Positions 7,343 to 16,511 are shown, counted from the first letter of the stretch. The stretch is 37,851 nucleotides of DNA from Janthinobacterium sp. UMAB-56 (GCF_900095265.1 NZ_LT607652.1:284963-322813), one strand, 5' to 3'. Notes: generated from the letters alone by a model not told the origin. Translations and numbers: made by a program.

Positions 7343-8341
7343 ATGAAATTAGCTACCCTGAAGGATGGCACGCGCGATGGCCAGCTGGCTGTCGTCTCGC
7401 GCGACTTGAAAACGGCCCACTTGGCCGACGGCATTGCCTCGACCCTGCAAAAGGCGCTCGACGACTGGAGCTTCATCGCGCCCCAGCTGGACTTGCTGTA
7501 CCAGACCCTCAATAGCGGCCGTGGCCATCGCGCCTTCGAATTCGACCCGGCCAATTGCATGGCGCCCTTGCCGCGCAGCAGCCTGCGCGTGGCTGGCGCG
7601 TCCTATCTGCAGCAGATCGAGCGGGCCTGCAAGGCGGCAGGCAGCGAGGCGCCCGCCAATTTGCGCGAAGCGCCGCGCCTGTACCAGGGCGCCAGCGACG
7701 ATTTCCTCGGTGCCCACGATGACATCACCCTGGCGCACGAACAGTGGGGTATCGATTACGAAGCGGGCATCGCCGTCATCACGGACGACGTGGCCAAGGG
7801 CTCGACGCCCGACCAGGCACATCTGAACATCAAGCTGCTGATGCTGGTCAACGATATTACCCTGCGCAATCTGGCGCCCGACGAGCAGGCCAGTGGCTAC
7901 GGCTTCCTGCAAGCCAAGCCGGCCATGGCTTGCTCACCGGTGGCCATCACGCCCGACGAACTGGGCGACGCCTGGCGCGGTGGCAAGGTGCATTACGCCC
8001 TGCGCTGCAGCCTGAACGGCAAGTTGACGGGCCAGCCCCACGCGGGCGCTGACATGGCGTTCAATTACCCGCAATTGCTCGCCCATCTGTGCCAGACGCG
8101 CAACGCGCGCGCCGGCAGCGTGGTCAGCGCGGGCGGCATCGCCAACAAGGAAGTCAAGAAGGGATTTTCCAGCATCGTTGAGCGACGTAACCAGGAGATG
8201 ATCGCCGATGGCGGCGCCAGCACGCCATTCCTGCTGTTTGGTGATGTGCTCCGGCTGGAGATGCTGGGCGATGATGGCAAGTCGCTGTTTGGCGCGATAG
8301 AACAAAACGTGAAACAGCTTGAAGCGCGCAAGTCCCGCTAA
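7343..8341 (+). CDS. Fumarylacetoacetate hydrolase family protein
   Basis: A 332-residue member of the FAH superfamily, whose members cleave carbon-carbon bonds or decarboxylate beta-keto acids with a divalent metal. The metal-ligand region is recognisable in DYEAGIAVITDDV, followed by the conserved NDITLRNL and a later SVVSAGGI segment near the active-site lid. The separate N-terminal part (residues 1-70) and overall length fit the bacterial fumarylacetoacetase-like group found in proteobacterial aromatic degradation. However, no tyrosine or homogentisate pathway genes flank it, so the substrate is open. It starts 47 bases after the rsuA terminator and appears monocistronic. No terminator is obvious in the 139-bp gap before flhB. 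Confidence 0.85.
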   Translation: MKLATLKDGTRDGQLAVVSRDLKTAHLADGIASTLQKALDDWSFIAPQLDLLYQTLNSGRGHRAFEFDPANCMAPLPRSSLRVAGASYLQQIERACKAAGSEAPANLREAPRLYQGASDDFLGAHDDITLAHEQWGIDYEAGIAVITDDVAKGSTPDQAHLNIKLLMLVNDITLRNLAPDEQASGYGFLQAKPAMACSPVAITPDELGDAWRGGKVHYALRCSLNGKLTGQPHAGADMAFNYPQLLAHLCQTRNARAGSVVSAGGIANKEVKKGFSSIVERRNQEMIADGGASTPFLLFGDVLRLEMLGDDGKSLFGAIEQNVKQLEARKSR

Positions 8342-8480
8342 GGTTTCTGCGGAGCAAAGGAAAAGCAGGGCATTAGTCCCCCTTCTCCCTTGATGGCCTT
8401 GTGGGGATTGAACCGATAATGCGTCATGCCCAGTCCGTATTGCGCCTAGCCAGGCCGCAGGACTTCACCGGAGTTGATTG

Positions 8481-9674
8481 ATGTCGGAAGACAGCGACGC
8501 AGAAAAGACCGAAGCCGCGTCACCGAAGCGCCTCGAGCAGGCGCGTGAGGAAGGCGACGTTCCGCGTTCGCGTGAAGTGGCAACGTTTACGGTGTTGATG
8601 GCGTCCGGCTGCTGCCTGTGGTTTGCCGGCGATGCCATCGTGCGGCGGCTGATGGCCGTCATGGTGTCAGGCCTGACGCTGGATCGCGCGCAGATACTCA
8701 ATCCCGACGCGATGATGTTGCGCATCGGCTACGACGTGGGCTCGGTCTTGCTGACTTGCCTGCCGTACGCGGTGGCCATCATGCTCGTCGCGCTGGCGTC
8801 GCCCGTGCTGGTGGGCGGCTGGTTGTTCAGTTCCAAGGCTTTCACCCCCAATTTTGGCAAGCTCAACCCGATTCGCGGCCTGGGCAATATGGTATCGAAG
8901 AATGCCTTGGTGGAATTGCTCAAGGCCATCGCCAAGACCCTCGTCGTCGGCGTCGTCGCCTGGATGGTGATGCAGCATGAAAAGGACGCCGTGCTGGGCT
9001 TGTCGGTCGAATCCTTGCGCGCCGGTTCGGCCCATCTGATCAGCCTGCTGATCACGGCCTTCCTGCTGATCGTCGGTGCGCTGGGCCTGATCGCCGCCAT
9101 CGACGGGCCCTACCAGATGTGGCACTACGCCAACAAGATGAAAATGTCCTTGCAGGAAGTCAAGCAAGAGTCGAAGGAGTCGGACGGCAATCCGCAGATC
9201 AAGGCGAAGATACGCCAGATGCAGCATGAAATGTCGCGCCGCCGCATGATGGCCGACGTGCCGACGGCCGACGTGGTGGTGACCAATCCTACCCACTACG
9301 CGGTGGCCCTGAAATACGGCGAGAATTCGCGCGGCGCGCCGCAGGTGGTGGCCAAGGGTGTCGACGAGGTGGCGGCGAAGATCCGCGAACTGGCCGGCGA
9401 GCACAAGGTCGCCATCCTGGAAGCGCCGGCCCTGGCGCGTGCGCTGTACAAGCATACCGACATCGGCGACGAGATTCCCGAGGCGCTGTATGGCGCCGTG
9501 GCCGAAGTGCTGGCGTATGTGTTCCAGCTGCGCAGCTACGGCAAGGGCCAGGGCGAGCGTCCCGACAAGCCGAAAAAACTCGACGTGCCACCCGAGCTTG
9601 ACCCGCAGAACCCCGCATCGCAGAACCCGCCCGCAGCTGGCGCGGCAGACAAGAATAAAGGAAGTACACCATGA
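8481..9674 (+). CDS. flhB: Flagellar export gate protein FlhB
   Basis: FlhB sits at the base of the flagellar type III export gate and switches substrate class from rod/hook to filament type after self-cleavage. The 397-residue protein has a hydrophilic N-terminus (EKTEAASPKRLEQAREEGDV) and four membrane segments between about residues 30 and 215. The cytoplasmic domain carries the autocleavage motif NPTH at residues 269-272, the same position as in Salmonella. A Pro-rich tail follows residue 360. The start is ATG at 8481 with GGAG 7 bases upstream; the TTG at 8478 is an unlikely alternative. The stop overlaps the flhA start (ATGA), so the two are translationally coupled. It opens the flhB-flhA-flhF-flhG-fliA-motC-motD run. 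Confidence 0.97.
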   Translation: MSEDSDAEKTEAASPKRLEQAREEGDVPRSREVATFTVLMASGCCLWFAGDAIVRRLMAVMVSGLTLDRAQILNPDAMMLRIGYDVGSVLLTCLPYAVAIMLVALASPVLVGGWLFSSKAFTPNFGKLNPIRGLGNMVSKNALVELLKAIAKTLVVGVVAWMVMQHEKDAVLGLSVESLRAGSAHLISLLITAFLLIVGALGLIAAIDGPYQMWHYANKMKMSLQEVKQESKESDGNPQIKAKIRQMQHEMSRRRMMADVPTADVVVTNPTHYAVALKYGENSRGAPQVVAKGVDEVAAKIRELAGEHKVAILEAPALARALYKHTDIGDEIPEALYGAVAEVLAYVFQLRSYGKGQGERPDKPKKLDVPPELDPQNPASQNPPAAGAADKNKGSTP

Positions 9675-11767
9675 ACGGCCTGAGATTGCCAGCCTGGCTC
9701 AGCGGAATGGGCAACAACGCCAGCAAGGGCATCGCCGCGCCTATCATCATCATCATGCTGCTGTCGATGATGGTGTTGCCGCTGCCGGCCTTCATCCTCG
9801 ATATTTTCTTCAGTTTCAATATCGCGCTATCCATCATCGTGCTGCTGACGGCGCTGTACACGGTCAAGCCGCTCGACTTCATGGCGTTCCCGACCATCCT
9901 GCTGGTATCGACCATGCTGCGCCTGTCGCTGAACGTGGCGTCCACGCGCGTGGTGCTGACGGAAGGCCATACGGGCGCCGACGCGGCCGGTAAAGTGATT
10001 GAGGCATTCGGTCACTTCCTGATCGGCGGTAATTACACGGTCGGTATCGTGGTGTTTATCATTTTGACGATCATCAACTTTACCGTCGTGACCAAGGGTG
10101 CGGGCCGTATCGCCGAGGTGGGCGCCCGCTTCGCGCTGGACGCCATGCCCGGCAAGCAGATGGCCATCGATGCCGACCTGAATGCCGGCCTGATCGGCGA
10201 AGACGAGGCGCGCCGCCGCCGCACGGAAGTGGCGCAGGAAGCGGAATTCTATGGCGCCATGGACGGTGCCAGCAAATACGTGCGCGGCGATGCCATCGCC
10301 GGCATCATGGTCACCGTGATCAATATCATCGGCGGCCTGCTGGTGGGCTTGCTGCAGCACGACATGGGCTTTGCCGATGCGCTCAAGAATTACACCTTGC
10401 TGGCCATCGGTGACGGCCTGGTTGCACAGATTCCTTCGCTGATCATTTCCACGGCAGCCGGTATCGTCGTCTCGCGCGTGGCCAGCGAACAGGACATCGG
10501 CACTCAGCTGGTGGGGCAATTGTTTGCGAAACCGCAAGTGCTGTACATTACCGCCGGCATCATCGGTGGCATGGGTCTGATTCCCGGCATGCCGAACATG
10601 GTCTTCATCCTGCTCGCTTCGCTGCTGGCCGGTTCCGCATATTTGATCAGCAAGAAGCGCAAGCAGGAAAAGGTGGCGGCGGAAACGCCGGCCGAAGCCC
10701 CGCAAGCGACCGTCGCGCCCGAGCAGGAAGAAGCCAGCTGGCAAGATATCTTGCCTGTCGATACCCTGGGCCTGGAAGTGGGCTACCGTTTGATTCCCCT
10801 GGTCGACAAGACGCAGGGTGGGGAGCTGCTCAAGCGCATCAAGGGCATCCGCAAGAAATTCGCCCAGGAAGTGGGTTTCCTGGCGCCGCCCGTGCATATC
10901 CGCGACAACCTGGAGCTCAAACCGTCCGCCTACCGCATTACCCTCAAGGGCGTGGAAGTGGGCGTGGGCGAAGCATTCAACGGCCAGTTCCTGGCCATCA
11001 ACCCCGGCATGGCCAGCGGCACCTTGCCGGGCCTTGCCACGAACGACCCCGCCTTCGGCTTGCCGGCCACCTGGATCGACGCCAGCATGCGCGACCAGGC
11101 CCAATCGATGGGCTACACGGTCGTCGATGCGGGCACCGTGGTGGCCACGCACTTGAACCACCTGATCACTTCGCACGCTTCCGAGCTGCTGGGCCGCGCG
11201 GAAGTGCAGTCCCTGCTCGACCACCTGGGCAAGGATGCGCCGCGCCTGGTGGAAGATCTGGTGCCGAAGATGCTGTCCCTGTCGACCCTGCAAAAGGTGC
11301 TGCAGAATCTGCTGGCCGAGGGCGTGCACATCCGCGACATGCGCAGCATCATCGAAACCCTGGCCGAGCACACGGTCAGTACGCAAGACCCGAACGACCT
11401 GACGGCGCTGGTGCGCGTGGCACTGGGCCGCGCCATCGTGCAGCAATTATTCCCCGGCGCGGCCGAACTGTCCGTGATGACCCTCGACAGCCGCCTCGAG
11501 CGCCTGCTGATGCAAGCGATGGGCAATGGCGGCGATGGTGCCGGCATCGAGCCGGGCCTGGCCGATACCATCGCGCACCAGGCGGGCCTGGCGGCGCAGC
11601 AGCAGGAAGCGCTGGGACTGACGCCCGTGCTGCTGGTGCCGGCGCCGCTGCGCGCCTTGCTGTCGCGCTTCCTGCGCCGCGCCCTGCCGCAGCTCAAAGT
11701 GCTGTCGCATGCGGAAGTGCCGGAAACCAAGACCATCCGCGTCACCAGCCTGGTGGGCGCACAATAG
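9671..11767 (+). CDS. flhA: Flagellar export gate protein FlhA
   Basis: FlhA is the largest export-gate component. It forms a nonameric ring, uses the proton motive force, and docks chaperone-substrate complexes on its cytoplasmic domain. The 698-residue protein has about eight transmembrane helices within residues 15-330. The FHIPEP-family signature LRLSLNVASTRVVL is present, as is the conserved cytoplasmic loop around ARFALDAMPGKQMAIDADLN. A soluble domain runs from about 360 to the end. Length is standard (about 690). The linker after the membrane part is Glu/Ala-rich. The first codon overlaps flhB. A hairpin lies 17 bases after the stop. Confidence 0.98.
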   Translation: MNGLRLPAWLSGMGNNASKGIAAPIIIIMLLSMMVLPLPAFILDIFFSFNIALSIIVLLTALYTVKPLDFMAFPTILLVSTMLRLSLNVASTRVVLTEGHTGADAAGKVIEAFGHFLIGGNYTVGIVVFIILTIINFTVVTKGAGRIAEVGARFALDAMPGKQMAIDADLNAGLIGEDEARRRRTEVAQEAEFYGAMDGASKYVRGDAIAGIMVTVINIIGGLLVGLLQHDMGFADALKNYTLLAIGDGLVAQIPSLIISTAAGIVVSRVASEQDIGTQLVGQLFAKPQVLYITAGIIGGMGLIPGMPNMVFILLASLLAGSAYLISKKRKQEKVAAETPAEAPQATVAPEQEEASWQDILPVDTLGLEVGYRLIPLVDKTQGGELLKRIKGIRKKFAQEVGFLAPPVHIRDNLELKPSAYRITLKGVEVGVGEAFNGQFLAINPGMASGTLPGLATNDPAFGLPATWIDASMRDQAQSMGYTVVDAGTVVATHLNHLITSHASELLGRAEVQSLLDHLGKDAPRLVEDLVPKMLSLSTLQKVLQNLLAEGVHIRDMRSIIETLAEHTVSTQDPNDLTALVRVALGRAIVQQLFPGAAELSVMTLDSRLERLLMQAMGNGGDGAGIEPGLADTIAHQAGLAAQQQEALGLTPVLLVPAPLRALLSRFLRRALPQLKVLSHAEVPETKTIRVTSLVGAQ

Positions 11768-11783
11768 TTATTCAATATGTATC

Positions 11784-11817
11784 GGGCGCCGCTCTCGCGC
11801 GAACGGCGCCCCAAATT
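11784..11817 (+). terminator. Hairpin after flhA, possible terminator
   Basis: GGGCGCCG (11784-11791) pairs perfectly with CGGCGCCC (11804-11811) around a 12-base loop, followed by CAAATTTT. The T-run is weak, so partial termination or mRNA end protection is as likely as full termination before flhF. Confidence 0.5.
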
Positions 11818-12027
11818 TTGACTTTCAGCATCACTTTCCTGCTGGCAAACTGAATAACGGGTACTTTCCCGTCCTGTTCCTTCGATCATTTCCTGCAAGC
11901 ATCGCTAATAATAGAAACTGTCCGGGTGATCTGTGTCCATGAGGAAGACAGCACCCAAGCAACAGGAGTCGATGATGGTCACACAGTTCAGCCAATATTG
12001 CGCCACCCCCGCCTTGGGAGGCCGGTC

Positions 12028-13356
12028 ATGAATGTGAAGAAATTTACGGGCGCCTCGTCGCGCGATGCGCTGCGCAAGGTGCGCGAAGCGCTGGGCCCCG
12101 ATGCCGTGATCCTGTCGAACCGCCAGGCCGATGGCGTGGTGGAAATCCTCGCGCTGGCCAATGACGATGCCGCTTCGCTGGCTTCGCCGCCGGCAGCGTC
12201 CGAAATGGCCCAGCCGCGTCCCCAGTTGCAGACCCAGTTCGCCACGCCGCAGCGTCCGGCCGCCCCGGCCCAGCGCCCGGCCGCGCCACGTCCTGCCGCG
12301 CCGCGCCAGGCTGCCTCCGAGCCAGTGGACATGGCCCGCATGCAACAGATGATGGCCAGCGCGCTGGCGCACGTCAAAGAGAACGCCGCCGCCGAAATGA
12401 GCGGCATGATGAATGAGATCCGCGCCATGCGCGGCATGATGGAAACCCAGCTGGCGGAAATCTCCTGGGGCTCGACGCAGCAGCGCGAGCCGCAAAAAGC
12501 CGTCGTGCTGCGCGAAATGCTGGCCGCCGGTTTTTCCGCCAGCCTGGCGCGCTACCTGATCGACAAACTGCCCGCCGGCCTCGATGGCGCGCAAAGCATG
12601 CGCTGGATCAAGACTGTCCTCAGCCGTAACCTGAATACGGTCGCCAATGAAGACGCCATGCTGGAGCAGGGCGGCGTATTTGCCCTGGTGGGCCCGACCG
12701 GTGTCGGCAAGACCACCAGCACGGCCAAGCTGGCGGCCCGCTGCGTGATGCGCCACGGCCCGGAAAAGCTGGCCCTGATTACCACGGACGCCTATCGTAT
12801 CGGCGCGCATGAACAGCTGCGCATCTACGGCAAGATCCTCGGCGTGATGGTGCATTCGGTGAAGGATGAGGCGGACTTGCGCATCGCCCTGAAAGAATTG
12901 AAGAACAAGCACACGGTGCTGATCGATACGGTGGGCGTGAGCCAGCGCGACCAGATGGTGACGGAACAGGTGGCCATGCTGTCGGGCGCCGGCGCCGACG
13001 TGAAACGTCTGCTGTGCCTGAACTCCACGGCGACCCAGGAAACCCTCAATGAAGTGGTGCGCGCCTACCAGGGCAGCGGCCTGGCCGGCTGCATCATGAC
13101 CAAGCTCGATGAAGCGGCTTCGATCGGCAATGTGCTCGACGTGGTGATCCGCCAGAAGCTGAACCTGTTTTATGTGTCGAACGGCCAGCGCGTGCCGGAA
13201 GACCTGTACCTGGCCGACCGCGGCTACCTGATCGACCGCGCCTTCAAGCTCAAACGCGATGCGGCGGCGACGCAGTTTTCTGATGCCGAACTGCCGCTGC
13301 TGATGGCGCAGGCGGCCGCCCGCAACAATGAAGCGCGCGGGGTGCACCTTGGCTAA
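12028..13356 (+). CDS. flhF: Flagellar biosynthesis GTPase FlhF
   Basis: FlhF is an SRP-type GTPase that fixes where a polar flagellum is built. The 442-residue protein has an N-terminal B domain (MNVKKFTGASSRDALRKVRE), a Pro/Ala/Gln-rich linker at about residues 55-110, an N domain, and a GTPase G domain. The P-loop GPTGVGKTT starts at residue 222. The G3 motif is DTVG at 300-303, the form I recall for FlhF in other polar flagellates. TKLDEA is the base-recognition motif. The ATG at 12028 follows GGGAGG at 6 bases and begins at the conserved N-terminus; an upstream in-frame start at 11926 would add 34 unrelated residues. It overlaps flhG. The intact GTPase next to a degenerate FlhG is notable. 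Confidence 0.95.
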   Translation: MNVKKFTGASSRDALRKVREALGPDAVILSNRQADGVVEILALANDDAASLASPPAASEMAQPRPQLQTQFATPQRPAAPAQRPAAPRPAAPRQAASEPVDMARMQQMMASALAHVKENAAAEMSGMMNEIRAMRGMMETQLAEISWGSTQQREPQKAVVLREMLAAGFSASLARYLIDKLPAGLDGAQSMRWIKTVLSRNLNTVANEDAMLEQGGVFALVGPTGVGKTTSTAKLAARCVMRHGPEKLALITTDAYRIGAHEQLRIYGKILGVMVHSVKDEADLRIALKELKNKHTVLIDTVGVSQRDQMVTEQVAMLSGAGADVKRLLCLNSTATQETLNEVVRAYQGSGLAGCIMTKLDEAASIGNVLDVVIRQKLNLFYVSNGQRVPEDLYLADRGYLIDRAFKLKRDAAATQFSDAELPLLMAQAAARNNEARGVHLG

Positions 13357-14212
13357 TTTTGATTTCGATCAGGCCGAAGGCTTGCGCCGCATGCTGGCCG
13401 GCCCGCAGCCGCGCGTCATGACGTTCCTCTCGGCCACGCCGCAGGATGACAAGGGCGCCATGTTGGTCAACCTGGGCGCCTCGCTGGCCTACGGCGGCAA
13501 TGACGTGCTGCTGCTCGACGCCAGCGGCGGCAGCGATGGCGTGGCAGCGCGCCTGGGACTGGCGCATGGCGCCAGCCTGCGCGACGTGGCACGCCAGCAG
13601 TGCGGCTTGAACCAGGTCATCCACCAGGTGCCGCAAGGTTTTGGCGTGGCCAGCCTGGGTGCGCGCAACCACTTGATGGACAGCATGGATTATGCGGGCG
13701 AGGACGAACTGCGCCGCCTGGGCAAGACTTTCGACGTGCTGGCGCGCCAGAGCGGCATCGTGCTGGTCGATGGCGTCATGGCCGACGCGGGCGATTGCTT
13801 CCCCGTGCCGCTGATGGCGACATCCGATATCGTGGTGCAGGTCTCGACCAGCGCCACCTCGATCAAGGCGGCGTACTGCCTGATCAAGCGCCTGAGCCAG
13901 GAGCTGGGACGGCGTCCGTTCGGCATTCTTGTCACCGGCGCTTCCGAATCCGAGGCAAAAGTGGTATACGATAATATGGCGCAGGCGGCGAGCCGCTACC
14001 TGGCCGTGAAACTGACCTCGATGGGTTCGGTGCCTGCCGATGAGTATCTGCACCGCGCGGCGCGGCTGGGCCGCAGCGTGGTCGATGCCTTTCCGCTGGC
14101 GGGAGCGTCGGTGGCGTTTCGCGGACTGGCCGAGCGGCTGGCCCGTTCGGCGGCGCCGGTGCTTGGTGGCACCTTGTACCAGACGGGGAGCCCGCACCAG
14201 TTCAGCGCCTGA
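13328..14212 (+). CDS. flhG: FlhG/FleN-like MinD-family protein with degenerate P-loop
   Basis: FlhG (FleN) is a MinD-like ATPase that limits flagellar number by acting on FlhF and, in some species, on the flagellar master activator. The fold is recognisable from the FleN-type N-terminal DQAEGLRRM segment, the VNLGASLAYGGNDVLLLDAS strand-helix-strand after the P-loop position, and a C-terminal amphipathic helix region (AFRGLAERLARSA). However, the deviant Walker A (KGGxGKT) is replaced by ATPQDDKGA at residues 36-44, and the usual DxPAG switch II is VDGVMADAG. Both nucleotide-binding motifs are therefore lost. The ATG at 13328 overlaps flhF by 29 bases. A TTG start at 13349 would give a protein starting at ANFDFDQAEGL, closer to the family. 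Neighbouring genes leave little doubt about the orthology. Confidence 0.88.
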   Translation: MKRAGCTLANFDFDQAEGLRRMLAGPQPRVMTFLSATPQDDKGAMLVNLGASLAYGGNDVLLLDASGGSDGVAARLGLAHGASLRDVARQQCGLNQVIHQVPQGFGVASLGARNHLMDSMDYAGEDELRRLGKTFDVLARQSGIVLVDGVMADAGDCFPVPLMATSDIVVQVSTSATSIKAAYCLIKRLSQELGRRPFGILVTGASESEAKVVYDNMAQAASRYLAVKLTSMGSVPADEYLHRAARLGRSVVDAFPLAGASVAFRGLAERLARSAAPVLGGTLYQTGSPHQFSA

Positions 14213-14257
14213 AAGCAACCGTAGCATCAGATAAGACGAGAAAACAATAAGCAGCCT

Positions 14258-14989
14258 ATGTATACGGTCAAAGGGAAATCGAACAAGGACTATTTGCTGA
14301 CGGAGCACATTCCGCTGGTGAAGCGTCTGGCGTACCATATGAAGGCAAAATTGCCGCCTTCGGTCGAGGTCGACGACCTGATCCAGGCTGGCATGATCGG
14401 CCTGCTCGATGCCATTACCCGCTATGAAGAAACGCATGGCGCGCAGTTCGAGACGTATGCCGTGCTGCGCATCCGCGGCGCCATGCTCGACGAATTGCGC
14501 ACCAGCGACTGGCTGCCGCGCAGCATGCGCCAGAACATGCGCAAGATCGAGGAGGCGATGAGCACCCTGCAGCAGCGCCTCGGCCACCCGCCGACGGAGT
14601 CGGAAGTGGCGAAATTGCTGAAAATGTCGCTGACCGACTACCAGGAAATGCTGGGCGACGGCGGCGGCCACCAGCTCGTGTACTACGAAGACTTTCATGA
14701 CCCGGACGGCAATGACAGCTTCCTCGACCGCCATTGCGTGGACGAGGACAGCGACCCCTTGCGTTCCCTGCTTGATACTGATTTCCGGCAATCCGTGATC
14801 GATGCCATCGACGCGCTGCCGCCACGCGAGAAAATACTCATGGGCCTGTATTACGAAGAAGAGCTGAACCTGAAGGAGATCGGCGCGGTGATGGGCGTTT
14901 CCGAATCGCGCGTCTCGCAACTGCATACCCAGGCCGTCGCGCGCCTGCGCGCAACCTTGAGGGAGCAGGCGTGGACTGGTCCAGCGTAA
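14258..14989 (+). CDS. fliA: Flagellar sigma factor FliA (sigma-28)
   Basis: FliA directs RNA polymerase to late flagellar promoters (TAAAGTTT-N11-GCCGATAA). The 243-residue protein has sigma region 2 at about 15-85 (LVKRLAYHM, then DDLIQAGMIGLLDAITRYE), region 3 at about 90-150 (DELRTSDWLPRSMRQ), and region 4 with a helix-turn-helix at about 185-235 (LNLKEIGAVMGVSESRVSQL). Length is typical of FliA, and the RLRATL end is intact. The matching promoters lie upstream of flgM (18752-18778) and flgK (27436-27462) in this window. Its anti-sigma partner FlgM is encoded 3.4 kb downstream. The 3' end overlaps the GTG start of motC by 19 bases. The ribosome-binding site before 14258 is weak. Confidence 0.97.
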   Translation: MYTVKGKSNKDYLLTEHIPLVKRLAYHMKAKLPPSVEVDDLIQAGMIGLLDAITRYEETHGAQFETYAVLRIRGAMLDELRTSDWLPRSMRQNMRKIEEAMSTLQQRLGHPPTESEVAKLLKMSLTDYQEMLGDGGGHQLVYYEDFHDPDGNDSFLDRHCVDEDSDPLRSLLDTDFRQSVIDAIDALPPREKILMGLYYEEELNLKEIGAVMGVSESRVSQLHTQAVARLRATLREQAWTGPA

Positions 14990-15717
14990 TCGGGCTGGCG
15001 CTGGCGCTGGCGGGCCTCCTGGTCGGCCAGGCACTGGAAGGCGGCAAGATGGCCTCCCTGCTGCAGCCGGCCGCCTTTGCCATCGTCATCGTCGGCACCT
15101 TCGGCGCCGTGCTGCTGCAAACGCGGCTGCGCACCTTCGTGCGCGGCCTGGAAATGCTGCGCTGGGTCTTCCTGCCGCCGTCTGATACGCGCGCTGCGCT
15201 GGCGCGCGACATCGGGCAATGGAGCTTGACGGCGCGCCGCGACGGCCCGCTGGCGCTCGAACGCCTGATGGAAAACACGGCCGACCGCTTCAATGCCAAG
15301 GGCTTGAGGATGATCGTCGACGGCATCGCGCCCGACAAGCTGCGCCAGTTGCTCGACGTGGAAATCTCCGCCTACGAAATGGCCGAGCGCCAGGCCGTCA
15401 AGGTGTGGGAATCGGCGGCCGGCTATTCGCCCACCATCGGCATCCTGGGCGCCGTGCTGGGCCTGATACACGTGATGGAAAATCTCACCGACCCGAGCAA
15501 ACTGGGCAGCGGCATCGCCGTGGCGTTTGTGTCGACCATCTATGGCGTGGGCCTGGCCAATCTGCTGTTTTTGCCGGTGGCCAATAAACTCAAGGCCATC
15601 GTCTCGCGCCGCGTGCTGCAATATGAAATCACGGCCGCCGTGCTGTACGACATCGCCACGGGCGACCATACGCGCATCATCGAAGAGCGCGTGGCCAGCC
15701 TGCTGCACGAGCACTGA
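14971..15717 (+). CDS. motC: Flagellar motor stator protein MotC (MotA family)
   Basis: This is the MotA-type subunit of an ion-driven stator. The 248-residue protein has four membrane segments: about 4-20 and 30-50, then a large cytoplasmic loop, then about 150-175 and 182-205. The conserved MotA/ExbB region SAAGYSPTIGILGAVLGLIHVM precedes the third and fourth helices, and the loop contains the charged ERLMENTADRFNAKGLRMIV segment. Location directly after fliA and before a MotB-type gene matches the motCD pair of Pseudomonas, not the enterobacterial motAB-che operon. The start is GTG, with GAGGGAG just upstream inside fliA. The stop precedes motD by two bases. Confidence 0.92.
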   Translation: MDWSSVIGLALALAGLLVGQALEGGKMASLLQPAAFAIVIVGTFGAVLLQTRLRTFVRGLEMLRWVFLPPSDTRAALARDIGQWSLTARRDGPLALERLMENTADRFNAKGLRMIVDGIAPDKLRQLLDVEISAYEMAERQAVKVWESAAGYSPTIGILGAVLGLIHVMENLTDPSKLGSGIAVAFVSTIYGVGLANLLFLPVANKLKAIVSRRVLQYEITAAVLYDIATGDHTRIIEERVASLLHEH

Positions 15718-15719
15718 GC

Positions 15720-16511
15720 ATGATGCGGCGCGCGCGCAGGAAGTATGACGAGGAGCCGGACAATCAGGACCGCTGGCTGATCTCGTACGCCGACTTCATC
15801 ACTTTGTTGTTCGCCTTCTTCGTCGTCATGTATGCGATTTCGCAAGTCAACGAGGGTAAATACCGCGTCTTCCAGAATGCCATCGGCCAGGCCTTCAGCC
15901 TGGAAAAGGGCGCGCCACCCATCGTCATGGAAGCGCCGCAAGCCATTCCGCTGCCCAATCCCGTCCTGAAGCGCCGCACGGAAGCCATCCGCCGCGAGCG
16001 CGAACACATGACGCGCCTGGCGCAGGACTTGACGTCGACCCTGGCGCCGCTGGTCAAGGAAGGCAAGGTGCGGGTCACGCAGACGAGCCGCGGCGTGAGT
16101 GTGGAAATCAATGCCAGCGTGCTGTTCGACCCGGGCGCCGCAGGCTTGACGATGGAGTCGGACCAGGCCCTGCGCGCCGTGGCCGTACTGCTCAAGGATG
16201 ACACGCACGACGTGCAGGTGGAAGGACATACGGATGTCCAGCCGATCAGCAATTCGAGCTTCGCCTCGAACTGGGAACTGTCGGCCGCGCGCGCCAGCGC
16301 CGTGGTGCGCCTGTTCATCGCCAGCGGCGTGCAAGCGACGCGCCTGACGGCCGTGGGCCACGCCGACAACATCCCCGTGGCGCCGAACGACACGCCGGAA
16401 GGGCGCGCGCGCAACCGCCGGGTCGCCGTGACGATTTTGTCGGGCATCCCCGAAACGGTGACGGAAGTGCTGACGGCGCCGCTGGTGCCTGCACCTGCGC
16501 CGGCCAATTGA
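15720..16511 (+). CDS. motD: Flagellar motor stator protein MotD (MotB family)
   Basis: This is the peptidoglycan-anchored partner of MotC. The 263-residue protein has a short cytoplasmic N-terminus and one transmembrane helix at about 20-40 with the essential proton-binding aspartate D25 (ISYADFITLLFAFFVVMYAI). A periplasmic plug/linker follows. The OmpA-like peptidoglycan-binding domain has the motifs VEGHTDVQPI, NWELSAARASAVVRLF and GRARNRRV. The Asp and the YADF context indicate a proton-type stator, although ion choice cannot be proven from sequence. The start ATGATG lies two bases after motC. The last 15 residues are Pro/Ala-rich. A GC-rich hairpin spans the stop codon (16497-16521). 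Confidence 0.93.
   Translation: MMRRARRKYDEEPDNQDRWLISYADFITLLFAFFVVMYAISQVNEGKYRVFQNAIGQAFSLEKGAPPIVMEAPQAIPLPNPVLKRRTEAIRREREHMTRLAQDLTSTLAPLVKEGKVRVTQTSRGVSVEINASVLFDPGAAGLTMESDQALRAVAVLLKDDTHDVQVEGHTDVQPISNSSFASNWELSAARASAVVRLFIASGVQATRLTAVGHADNIPVAPNDTPEGRARNRRVAVTILSGIPETVTEVLTAPLVPAPAPAN

Noticed and set aside
8412..8419. ACCGATAA upstream of flhB as a sigma-28 promoter
   Set aside because: The -10 is close to consensus, but nothing like TAAAGTTT occurs 11 bases upstream, and flhB is not expected to be a late gene.
9827..11446. Long minus-strand open frame (539 codons) antisense to flhA
   Set aside because: His/Gln/Arg-rich composition typical of the antisense of a GC-rich gene; no ribosome-binding site or family match.
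12925..12936. DTVG instead of DTAG in the FlhF GTPase motif as a defect
   Set aside because: As I recall, DTVG is the usual form in FlhF of polar flagellates, so it is not an oddity.
13250..15034. Long minus-strand open frame (594 codons) across flhG and fliA
   Set aside because: Overlaps well-supported genes completely and has antisense-type composition.
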